The notes beneath the pieces are model-generated. The model was not told the DNA's origin. It was given only the letters and a program-made list of their open reading frames with translations, and did no database searches. 64,000 nt of DNA from Cymbomonas tetramitiformis (taxonomy: Eukaryota; Chlorophyta; Pyramimonadophyceae; Pyramimonadales; Pyramimonadaceae). Of the stretch, positions 12,001 through 20,043 are shown piece by piece. Position numbers and translations under genes: made by a program. The stretch spans positions 1-64,000 of the forward strand of contig LGRX02028976.1 in assembly GCA_001247695.2 (NCBI GenBank), read 5' to 3'. Each line of letters starts with the position of its first letter. Within the stretch, counting starts at the first letter, position 1.

Positions 12001-13575
12001 TTGGATCTTTTCCTGGAGGCCGCGCAGTCCACCGCCGGACGACGAACTGGGGGAGTAGGCACCGCACACGAAGTGGCTGTGAAATTTTCGTCGCAGCTGC
12101 GGGACGCCAGGCAGCGGTTGGAGCTGGCTCAACAGCGACAGCGCGAACAGTTTGATCGCAGACACGGGCAGCGGGAGTATGCTGTTGGAGATCTGGTCTG
12201 GATAGAGGCGAAACACCTTACGGAGAAGGTGATGGATCGCTCCATCTGTAGGAAACTGACCAAGCGCTGGCATGGACCAGTTCCTGTGACCGAACGCTTC
12301 TTCAGCGATGTACAGATGACCATGCCAGAGGCCGACAGAGGAGCTCCAGTAGCCTACCGCCTACGCCTCCCTCCTCACTGGCGGATTCACGACGTGTTCG
12401 CTCAACATCGCCTCAAACCGTACACCAGCGGTCAAGATGCTTTTGCCGCACGCGATCACCTAGCAGTACCTGAAGAGGTGGTAGTAGACGGTCAGAAGGA
12501 AGCACACGTTGAGCGTATCCTTGCACGTCGAGTGCGGTCTGTTCGAGGAAAGGAGGTGGAAGAGTGGAAGGTTCGCTGGACTGGCTACTCCAAAGCTCAC
12601 GACCAATGGAGGACGCGTGACAAACTTGAACGCGGAAGTCCACTTCAACAACTTCGTGAATTCGAGCAAGCGAGACTGCACATGGAAGCGCAAGTCCGCG
12701 ACGAAGCCACTCGGCGACGCGAGCAGCGTGGCCGCCACTCCGCTCAAGCCGGAATGACACTGGCCCACCTCATCACCAATCCCTGCGATGAACTGGACCA
12801 GCTCGAACAGATGGAAGATGATATCCCCCTGCCGTGGGAACGCCAGGAGCGCGTGGAAGATGGGTCGTTGGCACTGGTGACAGAGCTGCTGGCAATACAG
12901 GCCAAGACAACCCGCACGCCCAGGATTCTCGTACTTTTCAGCGGTACTGGCTCAGTAGAGAGGGAATTCCTAAATTGCTTCCCCTCCGCCTCAGTGGTGA
13001 CCCTCGACTCCGGGCATATCTGGCAACCCACTCATGTGTGTGACATCCTGCAATGGGACTACAAGCAATACCCGCCTGGATTCTTCGATGTTATTTGGGC
13101 AAGTCCCCCCTGCAGGCAGTACAGTCAAGCGCGCACCACTGGTGGACCCCCTGACCTTCCCCAGGCTGACAAAATCGTACGACGAGCATTGCAGATCATT
13201 GACTACCTAGAGCCAAAACATTGGTTCATGGAAAACCCCAGAGGTCGCTTCCCTAACGCGCTACGGCTTCGCCCTATGATGCGCCAGCTTCCCCCACCGC
13301 TGGTGTGTACCTACTGCATGTATGGTACGCAGTACATGAAACCCACCTGCATATGGACGAACTCAGCACCACCCTCGCCCCTGCTACGCTGTACTACTTC
13401 GACACCGTGTGCGTGCAGATGGGCAACCGGTGCTCACCCAGAGACTGCTCAGCTTGGACCTCACCCGCAGCAGACTGGAGCAGGTCAATCTGCGAGTGTA
13501 TACCCCGTACCAGCACTACTGCTACGACAACTTTTCCGACATTTACGCCTCCGCGACACTGAAGACCCGCTTTAG
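6001..13575 (+). CDS. pol: Element A Pol: protease - RT - RNase H - Dam-like MTase - integrase - chromodomain - C5 MTase
   Basis: About 2,525 codons; residue numbers here count from GTG 6040. An N-terminal region (1-600) has no recognised fold and carries five ten-residue THVSP repeats (7491-7632). Protease: IDSGA, Asp634. RT: FIDD at 1043-1046. RNase H: first Asp 1198 (QTDAS). Phage-Dam-like adenine methyltransferase: about 1513-1657, with FDVDACCD and catalytic NPPY at 1566-1569. Integrase: H2C2 zinc domain near 1765-1805, catalytic Asp1833, Asp1895, Glu1931 (35 residues between the last two). Chromodomain: about 2155-2215. C5 methyltransferase: about 2295-2420, motif I LFSGTGS, catalytic Cys2358 in SPPCRQYS, ENP at 2398-2400. 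After IWTN (about 2430) the tail turns low complexity, while another frame (13409-13618) reads a more protein-like end, so a late frameshift is possible. Confidence 0.92.
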   Translation: MAGGQPQTLPFGEVRSCPDVQTLSALEKRSEPVEPRRARGRRDPWGQRPHPKSVAFTSGTRLRRTYRSAGAPSPPRDDLSSHPLAGSTPFDEPSLPLDDGPAYTQARIEGRRGRRLPRHRPPIMGNNRGEPRDLRPRPRVVLPLPIYQSNLADPRKRLTAWHWKRDLYSLPLEVAMQKVRRALRKSPEAAKDLVDKMSERVRSRVHSGSRSPKERVNRANQLAERIRIAREPQDRKEGHQRIALWHLLSHDGRQQVPESSNTSSHDLYVAWRELSPAEQQKAITTSSPDSSPGSRLWEKEGARRAAARSSTSLCTLDTEVGTIPGTAGDVGLPGAWCSLHAVHQYKMRKLGPSPLGASPPSSSLAEPTAETTSSHHDNAPATPGGNPEGSSYCSEAEETSAPSSLCFTQQMTTVKTHEADEAPPYLDSHPIAEDPEVMEEESSVNSLCFTQQMAAAGTPQTRTDHQGSHQLAHNSPAGSPQHDEDPLTHGSLTDSVATHVSPSVSGTTHVSPTTSGTTHVSPTTSDTTHVSPTTSDTTHVSPTSSDCTSAGTLLTASADNLVSHPPEDVDLLDEEFYAACRQTLEECREASDNLLPNLKCKSIRTDGGVQWKTDIEGTLAAAHDEEGPLLLVFYATLGGHTVKVLIDSGASDNFISEQSAKRCGLTTRAGSEMRVTLADGSVKITGATAYAKFNTHTTTGTYTENALALRILPLGIQVDVILGGRWLRSHSPVTLGYEGNGSVSFLRKSRGGKIGDRVTITGCSPGKASGDRSPKGPACAGLVDEVFLTPAQLKKYLVYAETQKLRGNDDPEIQPAWLMVAEKSPDDTASAFAATAIDSENAEPAADTEDAEVSPEWTLKFQDFWGEEYKKEMTPALPNIDGLRHDPQDEANINLDPELSKKGPPCQRIYKKSAEELRQLRERVETLMSKGYIRPSSSPYAAPCLMVPKPRNPKELRLVIDYRLLNRQTVKDKYPLPDIQMMFDEMQGAKFFSSFDAVDGFWQVPMAPGDVEKTAFTTQMGSYEWLVMPRGLQNSPSQYQRRMQRALGHLPFVRIFIDDVVVFSNPAAEHYEHVKQLLLTCREKGVFLKRSKCQLLKKSLRFLGHCISADGCRPQHDKVAAVRDWPELETVTHVRQFLGLAGYYRRFIHCFSEIAQPLTRLTKSDVPWEWGPMQQWAFEELKKALTSAPVLALPNIKGAADGTAPFVVQTDASGIALGGVLMQDNGDGLGLRVIAYESRQFSAAEQNYHTGERELGALHHCTTVTWRHYLIFTNFRIQGDHRPLEWLMEPGRELSRRQARWYMDLVEVGVPRMEYIKGALLLVPDALSRRPDFKDKDVREGLKEAGVIDPTSDLPKDPQATLESECFSSSPPAAHPHWAQTVDCWLSAVETLSVAEQAMDMGETIALVNPKLYKGLKEDHLDFDMPDWPEADSAKPTEAPHQTPDRAPPQTRITRSMSRAGRASTTPAPPRLASPKTRTPSRADASEAPTEKVQSSPPPQQAPQKSAPSPALHPQKRQTPPEDSQNWRVRAEYSSKYAEKFGPFDVDACCDFGGRNRQADRFWTDCLSEKWRGLRVWCNPPYNSKHITVEAILNKYIAEWKADPENTSAVFVLPDHQSKLPAWRKLFRKANMQIVEVIPTHDDKGEPNQFFENPDGKAFDLRWPVLIVHAPSAKPQPARVRHPRTAPAVIRTGEAAAFRDATSQQSDSKFLRALKAEYTREGTLRSLREKVKAAPHQCLQDFRLVGEVVWRTAAGRYQLVLGEDSPLREVVIRHAHESLSSGHTGRDKTLERVLRRFYWRGAAEDVGTWVAACAVCQSVRPRGTYPDGLLNPHSIPNRPWQDVAVDFVTGLPVSERGNDAFVAFTCKLTKMVHVVPMNFGDSSAAVVARIYFDSVWRLHGAPMKIVSDRDPRFQDAFWQELMRLMGVKVARTTPYNPRSDGQAEHSNRVIEDMLRSFVDANVEDWDLFTTNVEFAINDSRSESTGFTPFELVFGFSPLSQLDLFLEAAQSTAGRRTGGVGTAHEVAVKFSSQLRDARQRLELAQQRQREQFDRRHGQREYAVGDLVWIEAKHLTEKVMDRSICRKLTKRWHGPVPVTERFFSDVQMTMPEADRGAPVAYRLRLPPHWRIHDVFAQHRLKPYTSGQDAFAARDHLAVPEEVVVDGQKEAHVERILARRVRSVRGKEVEEWKVRWTGYSKAHDQWRTRDKLERGSPLQQLREFEQARLHMEAQVRDEATRRREQRGRHSAQAGMTLAHLITNPCDELDQLEQMEDDIPLPWERQERVEDGSLALVTELLAIQAKTTRTPRILVLFSGTGSVEREFLNCFPSASVVTLDSGHIWQPTHVCDILQWDYKQYPPGFFDVIWASPPCRQYSQARTTGGPPDLPQADKIVRRALQIIDYLEPKHWFMENPRGRFPNALRLRPMMRQLPPPLVCTYCMYGTQYMKPTCIWTNSAPPSPLLRCTTSTPCACRWATGAHPETAQLGPHPQQTGAGQSASVYPVPALLLRQLFRHLRLRDTEDPL

Positions 13576-13763
13576 ATTCCAAGTGGCACCCTTCTTCTTG
13601 AAAGTGGTGCCCTGGTAGCGGCAGGCAAACTATGCTCGAAGAGGAACCAGAGAACCTAAGAACTGAAAACAGCAAGGAACCAGAGAACCTAAGAACTGGA
13701 ACTTAGATGGGTACCTTAGCGGAGTGATCCCAGGAGGTAGACCACTCCTAAGGGGGGGAGAGT
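13576..13763 (+). other. Element A 3' UTR with polypurine tract
   Basis: Short 3' region with a duplicated phrase (GGAACCAGAGAACCTAAGAA, about 13640 and 13676). It ends in AAGGGGGGGAGAGT (13750-13763) directly before the 3' LTR, the plus-strand primer of reverse transcription. Confidence 0.85.
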
Positions 13764-14456
13764 TGTGCCCGGAGGCACAGCGTGAACCGATATGTCTATG
13801 CGTCCGTATGTGTGTCATCGGGGGTAATCTGGGATTGGCACGATGACAGTGAGATTGGGCTTGAAACCACGATGAGAATGAATACCAGATGTCCGGGGTA
13901 TGACAGTATGACACTATGACACTATGACAGTATGACAGTATGACACTATAGTAGTATGACAGTACTGTGGGGGGTGTCATCGTGGAACTCAGTCAGACCC
14001 TAGAAGAATGGTCAGATTCGCATCGGGGTTGAAAAGACAATGAAATCGAATATCAGATATTAAGGTTATGACAGTATGACAGTATGACGCTATGACAGTA
14101 TGACAGTATGACAGTACAGTAGTATGACAGTACTGTGGGGCAGTCATCGTGTCAGTCTGTCGGCATAACATCTGAATCGAGAATGACGAATCGGAATTAG
14201 AAATGAGATCGGATCGGGAACTGAACGTTGAGCCGAAGTGTGACATCGGCTCTCGAGTGGTTGACCCTGCAACCTGAGTGACGAGTGAATAAGTAGAGCA
14301 CTTGAGAAGTGTTTAGCCTTCAGAACTCGGAACCGAATTATCGTTTGTACCTCAATCTGGCCCTGATCCAGTATATTATAAAAATCCGAATTGTGTACCT
14401 TTGCACGTTCAATCAAAAACATATCTCCGAGCATCTGTCGTCGTGCCCCTGGCACA
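13764..14456 (+). repeat. Element A 3' LTR
   Basis: 693 bases, TGTGCC...GGCACA, nearly identical to 627-1347 but 28 bases shorter: 4 bases near 14005 and one 24-base block of the TATGACAG array. Followed by the right target duplication CAAAG (14457-14461). Confidence 0.93.
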
Positions 14457-14461
14457 CAAAG

Positions 14462-15043
14462 GTCACAGCAGCACGTGATCTAATCAGAGAAGACTTTTCA
14501 AATATTTTCCAGGAGGATCTTCCAGCTGGCCACAGGCCAGAACGGTTTGAAGGTGGATATCATCGCATCAACATTGAACCTGGGCATAGGCCACCATCAC
14601 AGCCAGTTCGTACTATTCCAGTGCCTATGATGGAGGAGCTCAAACGACAGATCATCAAATATGTCGAGCTGGGTATCCTTCGTGCGTCATCATCACCATA
14701 TGGATGTCCAATCATTTTCGCTCCTAAGCCAGGGGGGGAGTGGAGGATGTGCTGTGATTATCGAGCCCTTAATAACATCACTATAAAGGACACGTATCCA
14801 TTGCCACCTCACGATACCCTTCTTGAACAGCTTAAAGGTGCACGATGGTTTAGCAGATTTGACTTCAATCAGGTCTTCCATCAGATTCCTATACATCCAG
14901 ATGACATTCACAAAACAACAATACGTACCAGATACGGTTCATATGAGTGGACAGTAATGCCTTTCGGGTTAACTAACGCTCCCGCGACCGTTCTACGTGT
15001 TGGAAATCGAGCATTCTTTGACTTCATCGATCAGTTCTTGGTC
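14462..15043 (+). pseudogene. Element B1, middle part: RT N-terminal half
   Basis: Continuation of B1 pol after element A. It reads REDFSNIFQEDLPAGHRPE, then the gypsy RT fingers and palm (PIIFAPKPGGEWRMCCDYRALNN, KGARWFSRFDFNQVFHQI, MPFGLTNAPAT). It stops at 15043 inside ...DQFLV, just before the FMDD catalytic motif, where a 508-base insert sits. B2 and B4 have the uninterrupted version. Confidence 0.88.
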
Positions 15044-15551
15044 TAGTATAGGATAGTTGACATCCTGGGCAATTAGACCATGACAGAAACAGAAGCTGTG
15101 CAAAAAACAAACGACTTTCTTCAAACCCTCCTGCAATAATTTTTCAAAAGTCTTGCAATAAAAGATGGCTCTCTGTCCTCTAGGGAGGGGCCCCCCTCCC
15201 CCCCTCCCCTCCCCCACCACCCCCCTCTCCCCCGCCTACCCTGACCCCTTCCTCATCGTCTCCAACAATTTCTTAATTCTTCGTCTTCCCTCCCTACCGT
15301 TCAGATTCAGCCACCTCCTCCACTCACCCGGCCATGGTCGCTTCTCCATCTTCTAGGAGTTTTTTGCTTAGCACCCAGCTTTTTCTCTAGATGTCACCCG
15401 GCTGAAAAGTGGGTTGAGCCCCTAGGGCGCTATAGTAGACGGGAGTAGCCCCTAGTGTTTTCACTAGCCCGCTGGGTGTGGTTACCGCACTCTCAGATTC
15501 CTTGTCCCTTTTGCTAGCGTAAATGTTTTATTATTATTATTATTATTATTA
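15044..15551 (+). mobile_element. SINE-like / non-LTR retroposon insertion with (TTA)n tail
   Basis: 508 bases inserted in B1 RT, flanked by a 6-base target duplication TTGGTC (15038-15043 and 15552-15557). It has no ORF of its own. The middle is C/T-rich (15160-15360). The 3' part has a GGGAGTAGCCCCTAGTG phrase and the end is a TTA/ATT trinucleotide tail (15529-15551). A simple-repeat 3' tail with a short target duplication is the signature of target-primed retroposition. No tRNA-like A/B boxes were convincingly found, so the class stays open. Confidence 0.65.
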
Positions 15552-15557
15552 TTGGTC

Positions 15558-17299
15558 ATTTTCATGGATGACACCATAGTGTACAGTCCAGATTTTGACA
15601 GCCACGTGAAGCATGTTCGACATTTCTTACAGCGCTGCAGAGATCATCCGTTCTACATCAGGCCTTCTAAGGTTGAGTTGTTCGTCAGATCCATCGATTT
15701 TATCGGACACCATATCTCTGAGGCAGGCCTATCCATCATCGAAGACAGAATCCGTGCAGTCATGGCTATCCAGCCTCCAGTGTCGTATGGTCCAACCGTT
15801 GGTAAACAGCCTCTACGCCGTATGGCTAAAGATGGCAAGTCATCTCTTCGGTCATTCTTGGGCATGGTCGGACAGTTTAGGAGATTTATACCAAAGTTCT
15901 CCAAGATTGCCGAGCCGCTCAATCGTCTCCTTAAAGATAATGCAGAGTTTGTCTGGGAATCTGAGCAGCAGCAGGCATTTGATAATCTCAAAAGTGCCAT
16001 CTGCCATGCTCCAGTACTACAGCTTCCATATCAGAAACTGCCATCTATTATGGAGGTCGATGGATCAGGCACACACGTTGGTCAAGTAGTATTGCAGGAT
16101 CAAGGAAAAGGTATGAAACCATGTGGCTATCACAGCGTCACTCTTTCTGATACACAGAGACGCTGGCCTATTCCTGAGATTGAGTTATTTGCCATTGTGG
16201 AGGGCTTCCGATTCTTTCGCCACATCTTGCTGGGAGCTCCTGAGACTATTGTTCGCTCAGATCATCAGCCACTGGTTTATTTCCAGTCCAAATCCACACT
16301 AAGCCCCAAACAGGCGAGGTGGTTGGATGAGCTCTCCGAGTACAACTTCCGAATAGAGCACATTTCTGGCGAGAAGAATAAGGTTGCAGATGCACTCACC
16401 CGTATTTCTACACTCTTTGAACTCACTGATTGTCCGCAACATATAGACGTCAGCGAGGTTCCAGTCATTGACATACCGTCTACAGATTCTACATTCATTG
16501 CTCTTATATCTGCATCATCAGCTCATCAGCTTCACGACATTATTATATCTCAGTATGAGCGTGACACATTTGCACAGACTATATTATCTAAGCTGGCATC
16601 ATCGACATCATCACAGTCAGTCAGCAATTTCGAGCTCATTCAGGGATCGATCTATCGCAAGACCATTTTTGGCAGACAACTTTACATTCCACCTACTGCC
16701 AAAGTTCCTACAGATGACGGTGAGATCACACAGCTTCGCCACATTCTACTTCATGAGTGCCACTCAGCCACTATTTCTGGTAATGTAGGCAAAAATCGCA
16801 TGCTTCATTTATTGCGTAGCCGATATTATTGGCCAGGAATGACGAAGGCAGCCATTCAGTACATTCGGGAGTGCCCCGTGTGTCAACGCCATAAAACGAG
16901 GAGACACAAACCTTATGGTCAGTCACATATACGATATTGTGTGCCTAAGACAAAATGGCTTGATGTATCTCTTGATTGGATTACTGACCTGCCTATCACC
17001 ACTAATGGGCACGACAGTATATTTGTGGTAATGTGCCAATTCTCTCATCGCTGTCATCTCATTCCCTTCAACATGACCTGGACTGCTCAGCGTACTGCTT
17101 CAATATATATGCAGCATATCTTCAAGCTCCATGGTCTTCCGAGGAACATCATCTCAGATCGAGACCCCAGATTTACTTCTACATTCTGGCAAACACTGTG
17201 GAAATCTACTGGTACGAGATTGTCTATGACGTCTTCACACCATCCACAGTCGAATGCAAGCAATGAGAGGAGCCATGCCTTCATTGAGGACATCCTCAG
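15558..17299 (+). pseudogene. Element B1: RT C-terminal half, RNase H, integrase (exon 1 end)
   Basis: Starts with FMDDTIVYSPDFDSHVKHV, the RT catalytic block, then the RT thumb, RNase H (MEVDGSG, SDHQPLVYF), the integrase H2C2 zinc domain (HECHSA...CPVCQRH) and the catalytic core: VSLDWITDLP, ISDRDPRF and a Glu in SNERSHAF. It ends at a GT splice donor at 17300. The frame is open here, but B1 as a whole is dead because of two insertions and a 1-base deletion at about 17810. Confidence 0.88.
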
Positions 17300-17376
17300 G
17301 TATTTTTCATTCTGTTTGATGCATGATTCACCATCCTCTGGTTTATAAACTGATTAGATAGTATTTTTCTCCTCAG
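17300..17376 (+). other. Intron in family B integrase (B1 copy, 77 bases)
   Basis: GTATTTTTC...CTCCTCAG. Splicing joins ...EDILR to CCCNDTSANSWEDKLPLVEF, the normal integrase sequence, with phase 2 kept. The same intron is in B2 (54372-54454) and B4 (63376-63459). TCCTCAGGT occurs at both ends. Confidence 0.85.
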
Positions 17377-18105
17377 GTGTTGTTGCAACGATACTTCAGC
17401 CAATTCGTGGGAGGACAAGTTGCCTCTGGTGGAGTTTGCAATTAACAACACGGTTTCTGCAACAACTGGTTATTCGCCATTTTATCTCGACTCGATGGCG
17501 CAGCCACTTTCGCCTCATGATCTGGCAATCACTATTCCGCCAGAAGCTCCTGTTCCAATACAGAATGCTATTCGAGATCATTTTGACCAGTACTCGGCTG
17601 TACATGCCAACGCGGTAGACAACATTTCCCGAGCAGCAGAGATCAGCCAAGCCAGATTCATAAAGACTCACATGCCCCGGCAGTATGCAGTAGGGCAGAA
17701 AGTTCTTTTACGGACTGAGTTTATTCAATGGACTGGTTTGACAGAGGCAGGCAGACACTTTAAGCAGCCATATATTGGGCCGTTTATCATATCTAAAGTG
17801 CTCAGCCATGACGTGCTTATGAGTTAGATTTCGGGGATCTCGATATTCGTATCCATCCGGTTCAGCCTGTATCCAGAATAGAGCTGTATAATGACTCAAT
17901 TCAAGCACCTTTGCCTCTGCCACAGATGATCACCGAAGAAGGGCAACCACTGTTTGAGATATCACACATACTCTCGGATAAGATCACTAGAGGTGTCAAG
18001 TACTATTTAGTGCGATATGCAGGCTACGGCCCTGAGCATGACACCTGGGTCAAAGCCACAGAGCTGACCAATGCAGCAGACATGATAGCTGCCTATGAAG
18101 GCTAA
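17377..18105 (+). pseudogene. Element B1: integrase C-terminus and chromodomain, frameshifted
   Basis: Integrase C-terminal region (LPLVEFAINNTVSATTGYSPF, then GQKVLLRTEFIQWTG) and a chromodomain at the very end (about 17947-18100: ISHILSD...YYLVRYAGYGPEHDTWV, stop 18103-18105). Compared with B2 and B4, one G is missing at about 17810 (CCATGACG instead of CCATGGACG). This breaks the frame between integrase and chromodomain. The chromodomain presumably guided integration to marked chromatin. Confidence 0.88.
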
Positions 18106-19097
18106 CATTATATTAAGCCTATTGCCCTTACTTCTTGTAATATATACTAATACATGTCGACCATCTATATACCTTGCTCTTAATGTTTTGTCATTATGTT
18201 GCATTGAAGCAGGAAATTGATCCTTCCTTGCTAAGGTGTAGCGAGCCTTGTACAAAATCATACCCTTGCACAGATACGCATACATGCGGGTACCATATCT
18301 GTGGATAAATAAAAACTGCTATGCTACCTTTGCCAGACCGTGGTTTGTCATTCGGATCTTATGGCCAGTAATCCGCAGCTACCGGATACTGAGGTGGACG
18401 GAGTTGTGATCCTGAGTTATGCTTGACACACATAACTAAACCAAATTTCACATTAGTACGTTGTCGAATCCACTCTATGAAATGTTCGTCAAAGCGCGCG
18501 TACCGGACCGAAAAATAAGGAGCACTGGGGCAGATCGGGTGAGGATTTAAAGTGGACTCATAGAGACCCTCCGATATCTCGTTAAGCAGGGCCCACTCCG
18601 TTTGCATTAAACCAAGCCCCCAAAACGGGCTCTCCATAGTATTCCTGTGAACTTCGGGGGAGTAAGCTCTCTGAAGGGAGGAAGAGGTGGATGCATTATA
18701 TAAAGCCGTAAAACCGTATTCGTTTTTAATTCGTCACTCTGAAATACGATACGAACGGCAGCGCAATATCTATCCGTAACGTAAACCTCGGAAGATACCT
18801 TGAAACGTCACTCTGAAATACGATACGCAATTCACGGATACCTTGAAACGTCACTCTGAAATATGATACGCAATTCATGGGGGCAACATCCTAAGAACTG
18901 TAACGCTAAATGCCTAGGGTGAGGGTTTAAAGTGGACTCAGTTCCCCCCAATATCCTAAAAACACCTTTGGGGACGCCTCATCGGTGTAAGAAGACTGCT
19001 AGACTGGTACCAGCTCAACAACAAAGACATCAAAGACATATACAAAGGTGTGCACCCTATGTTGTGAGGTCACAACTCTTCTAAGAGGGGAGCGATC
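18106..19097 (+). other. Element B1 3' UTR with tandem repeats
   Basis: Non-coding 3' part of B1, similar to the B2 sequence at 52600-53641 read on the other strand. Near 18735-18880 a unit of about 40 bases containing CGTCACTCTGAAATACGATA repeats two to three times. A purine-rich run (AGAGGGGAGCGATC, 19084-19097) precedes the LTR and is the likely polypurine tract. Confidence 0.65.
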
Positions 19098-19452
19098 TGT
19101 CAGGGATATGACCGATGTAATATGTATCATACATGTCATACGTGTCATACCTGTCATACATGTCATACCATGTCATGTCATGCCATGTCATATGTTATAA
19201 TGACATTCAGTCGTCGAGTATTGTCAGTACGGTCGACTATGACATGTGCAGTCATAATATTTGTCATCCACTCACCATGAGTGACATCTGTCATCGAGAG
19301 GCCGAGTACGGCATCTTACCGGAATATCCAAGTACACTAGATATCAGAAAGTCCCGTACTCGTGTGGATAAACTGTGTGAGATAAATAAACCCTAAGCTA
19401 GATATACCCGGAACGGTCTCGGACGGTCTCGGAGTCTAGCCTACCTGTGACA
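19098..19452 (+). repeat. Element B1 3' LTR (approximate end)
   Basis: Starts TGTCAGGGATATGACCGATG, matching the B2 LTR start on the minus strand at 52599. Early U3 is an array of TGTCATAC / TGTCATGC units. The end is set at ...CTGTGACA (19452), mirroring the TGTCA start, but no second LTR of this copy is in the window, so it is uncertain. Confidence 0.65.
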
Positions 19453-19517
19453 CCGCGTGTGTCACAGTACGAACCTACATATCAGTCAGCAGTCCAGTGT
19501 TGGTCCTCGGGATCTGT

Positions 19518-20043
19518 TGTAACAAACGCCGGCTTCTCATGGTACCGCGCCGGGTTTGTTCAGCTGGTGACACGCATGACAGTGGTGACAGTATGACAAG
19601 CTTCGCGAAGATGACCATCTGTGAGATGCAGACTTGCCAGAGAAGATATTGTCAATATCAGGTTACTGAGGAATGATACGATGACGACGGCAGTGACTCC
19701 TTTGCCACTGACGTGTCAGTCAGAATGTGTTAAGCGGTAACAGTATTAAAGCTGGCACGGAATAATGACTTTCCATTGGCCAGATGAAGATTCGAGGGCT
19801 AGAACCCGTTACAGTTTTGGGAAATGTGACAGAGCATTGAGAGATAAGTGACCTCTGACCGAAGGTCAGATCAGTGGACTCATTATTGTTTTGCCTTCGC
19901 AAGTACTAGGTGGCTGTTCGCGTGCCAGTGCTAGAGTGCTAAGACAGTTCTGCTCACAGCTTTTGTACACACAATAATTCGTATTTTGTGATATAATATC
20001 AATTTTGACGGATATATTTTACTGCTGTTTTCATACTTTTTCA
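19518..20043 (+). repeat. Element C 5' LTR (lacks the first ~214 bases)
   Basis: TGTAACAAACGCCGG...CATACTTTTTCA, 526 bases. Against 35016-35541 I count about 40 differences, all in the first ~370 bases; the last ~155 are identical. The U3 part of the 3' LTR (TGTTGGAATC...) is absent. Only about 20 preceding bases (TGTTGGTCCTCGGGATCTGT, from 19498) faintly recall it. Confidence 0.85.

Larger units (their letters stand above)
627..14456 (+). mobile_element. Element A: 13.8-kb Ty3/gypsy-class retrotransposon with Dam-like and C5 methyltransferase domains
   Basis: Complete LTR element inserted in B1 pol. Order: 5' LTR 627-1347, primer site about 1350-1367, 1.15-kb leader, gag 2515-6000, UGA stop, pol 6001-13575, purine tract 13750-13763, 3' LTR 13764-14456, with CAAAG duplications outside. 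The LTRs start TGTGCC and end GGCACA. I count about five substitutions over roughly 690 bases (0.7%) plus length changes of 4 and 24 bases, so the insertion is young. Both main ORFs are open. Pol order by motif: N-terminal extension, protease, RT, RNase H, Dam-like methyltransferase, integrase, chromodomain, C5 methyltransferase. Integrase lies after RNase H and a chromodomain is present, as in chromoviruses. Confidence 0.95.

Noticed and set aside
15044..15551. Dinoflagellate spliced-leader-type retroposed sequence
   Set aside because: The conserved spliced-leader word (ending TTTTGGCTCAAG) was not found here or elsewhere in the window.
19497..19517. Full-length 5' LTR of element C starting at TGTTGG 19498
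   Set aside because: Only the first six bases match the 3' LTR start; the next ~14 do not, so a truncated LTR is the safer call.
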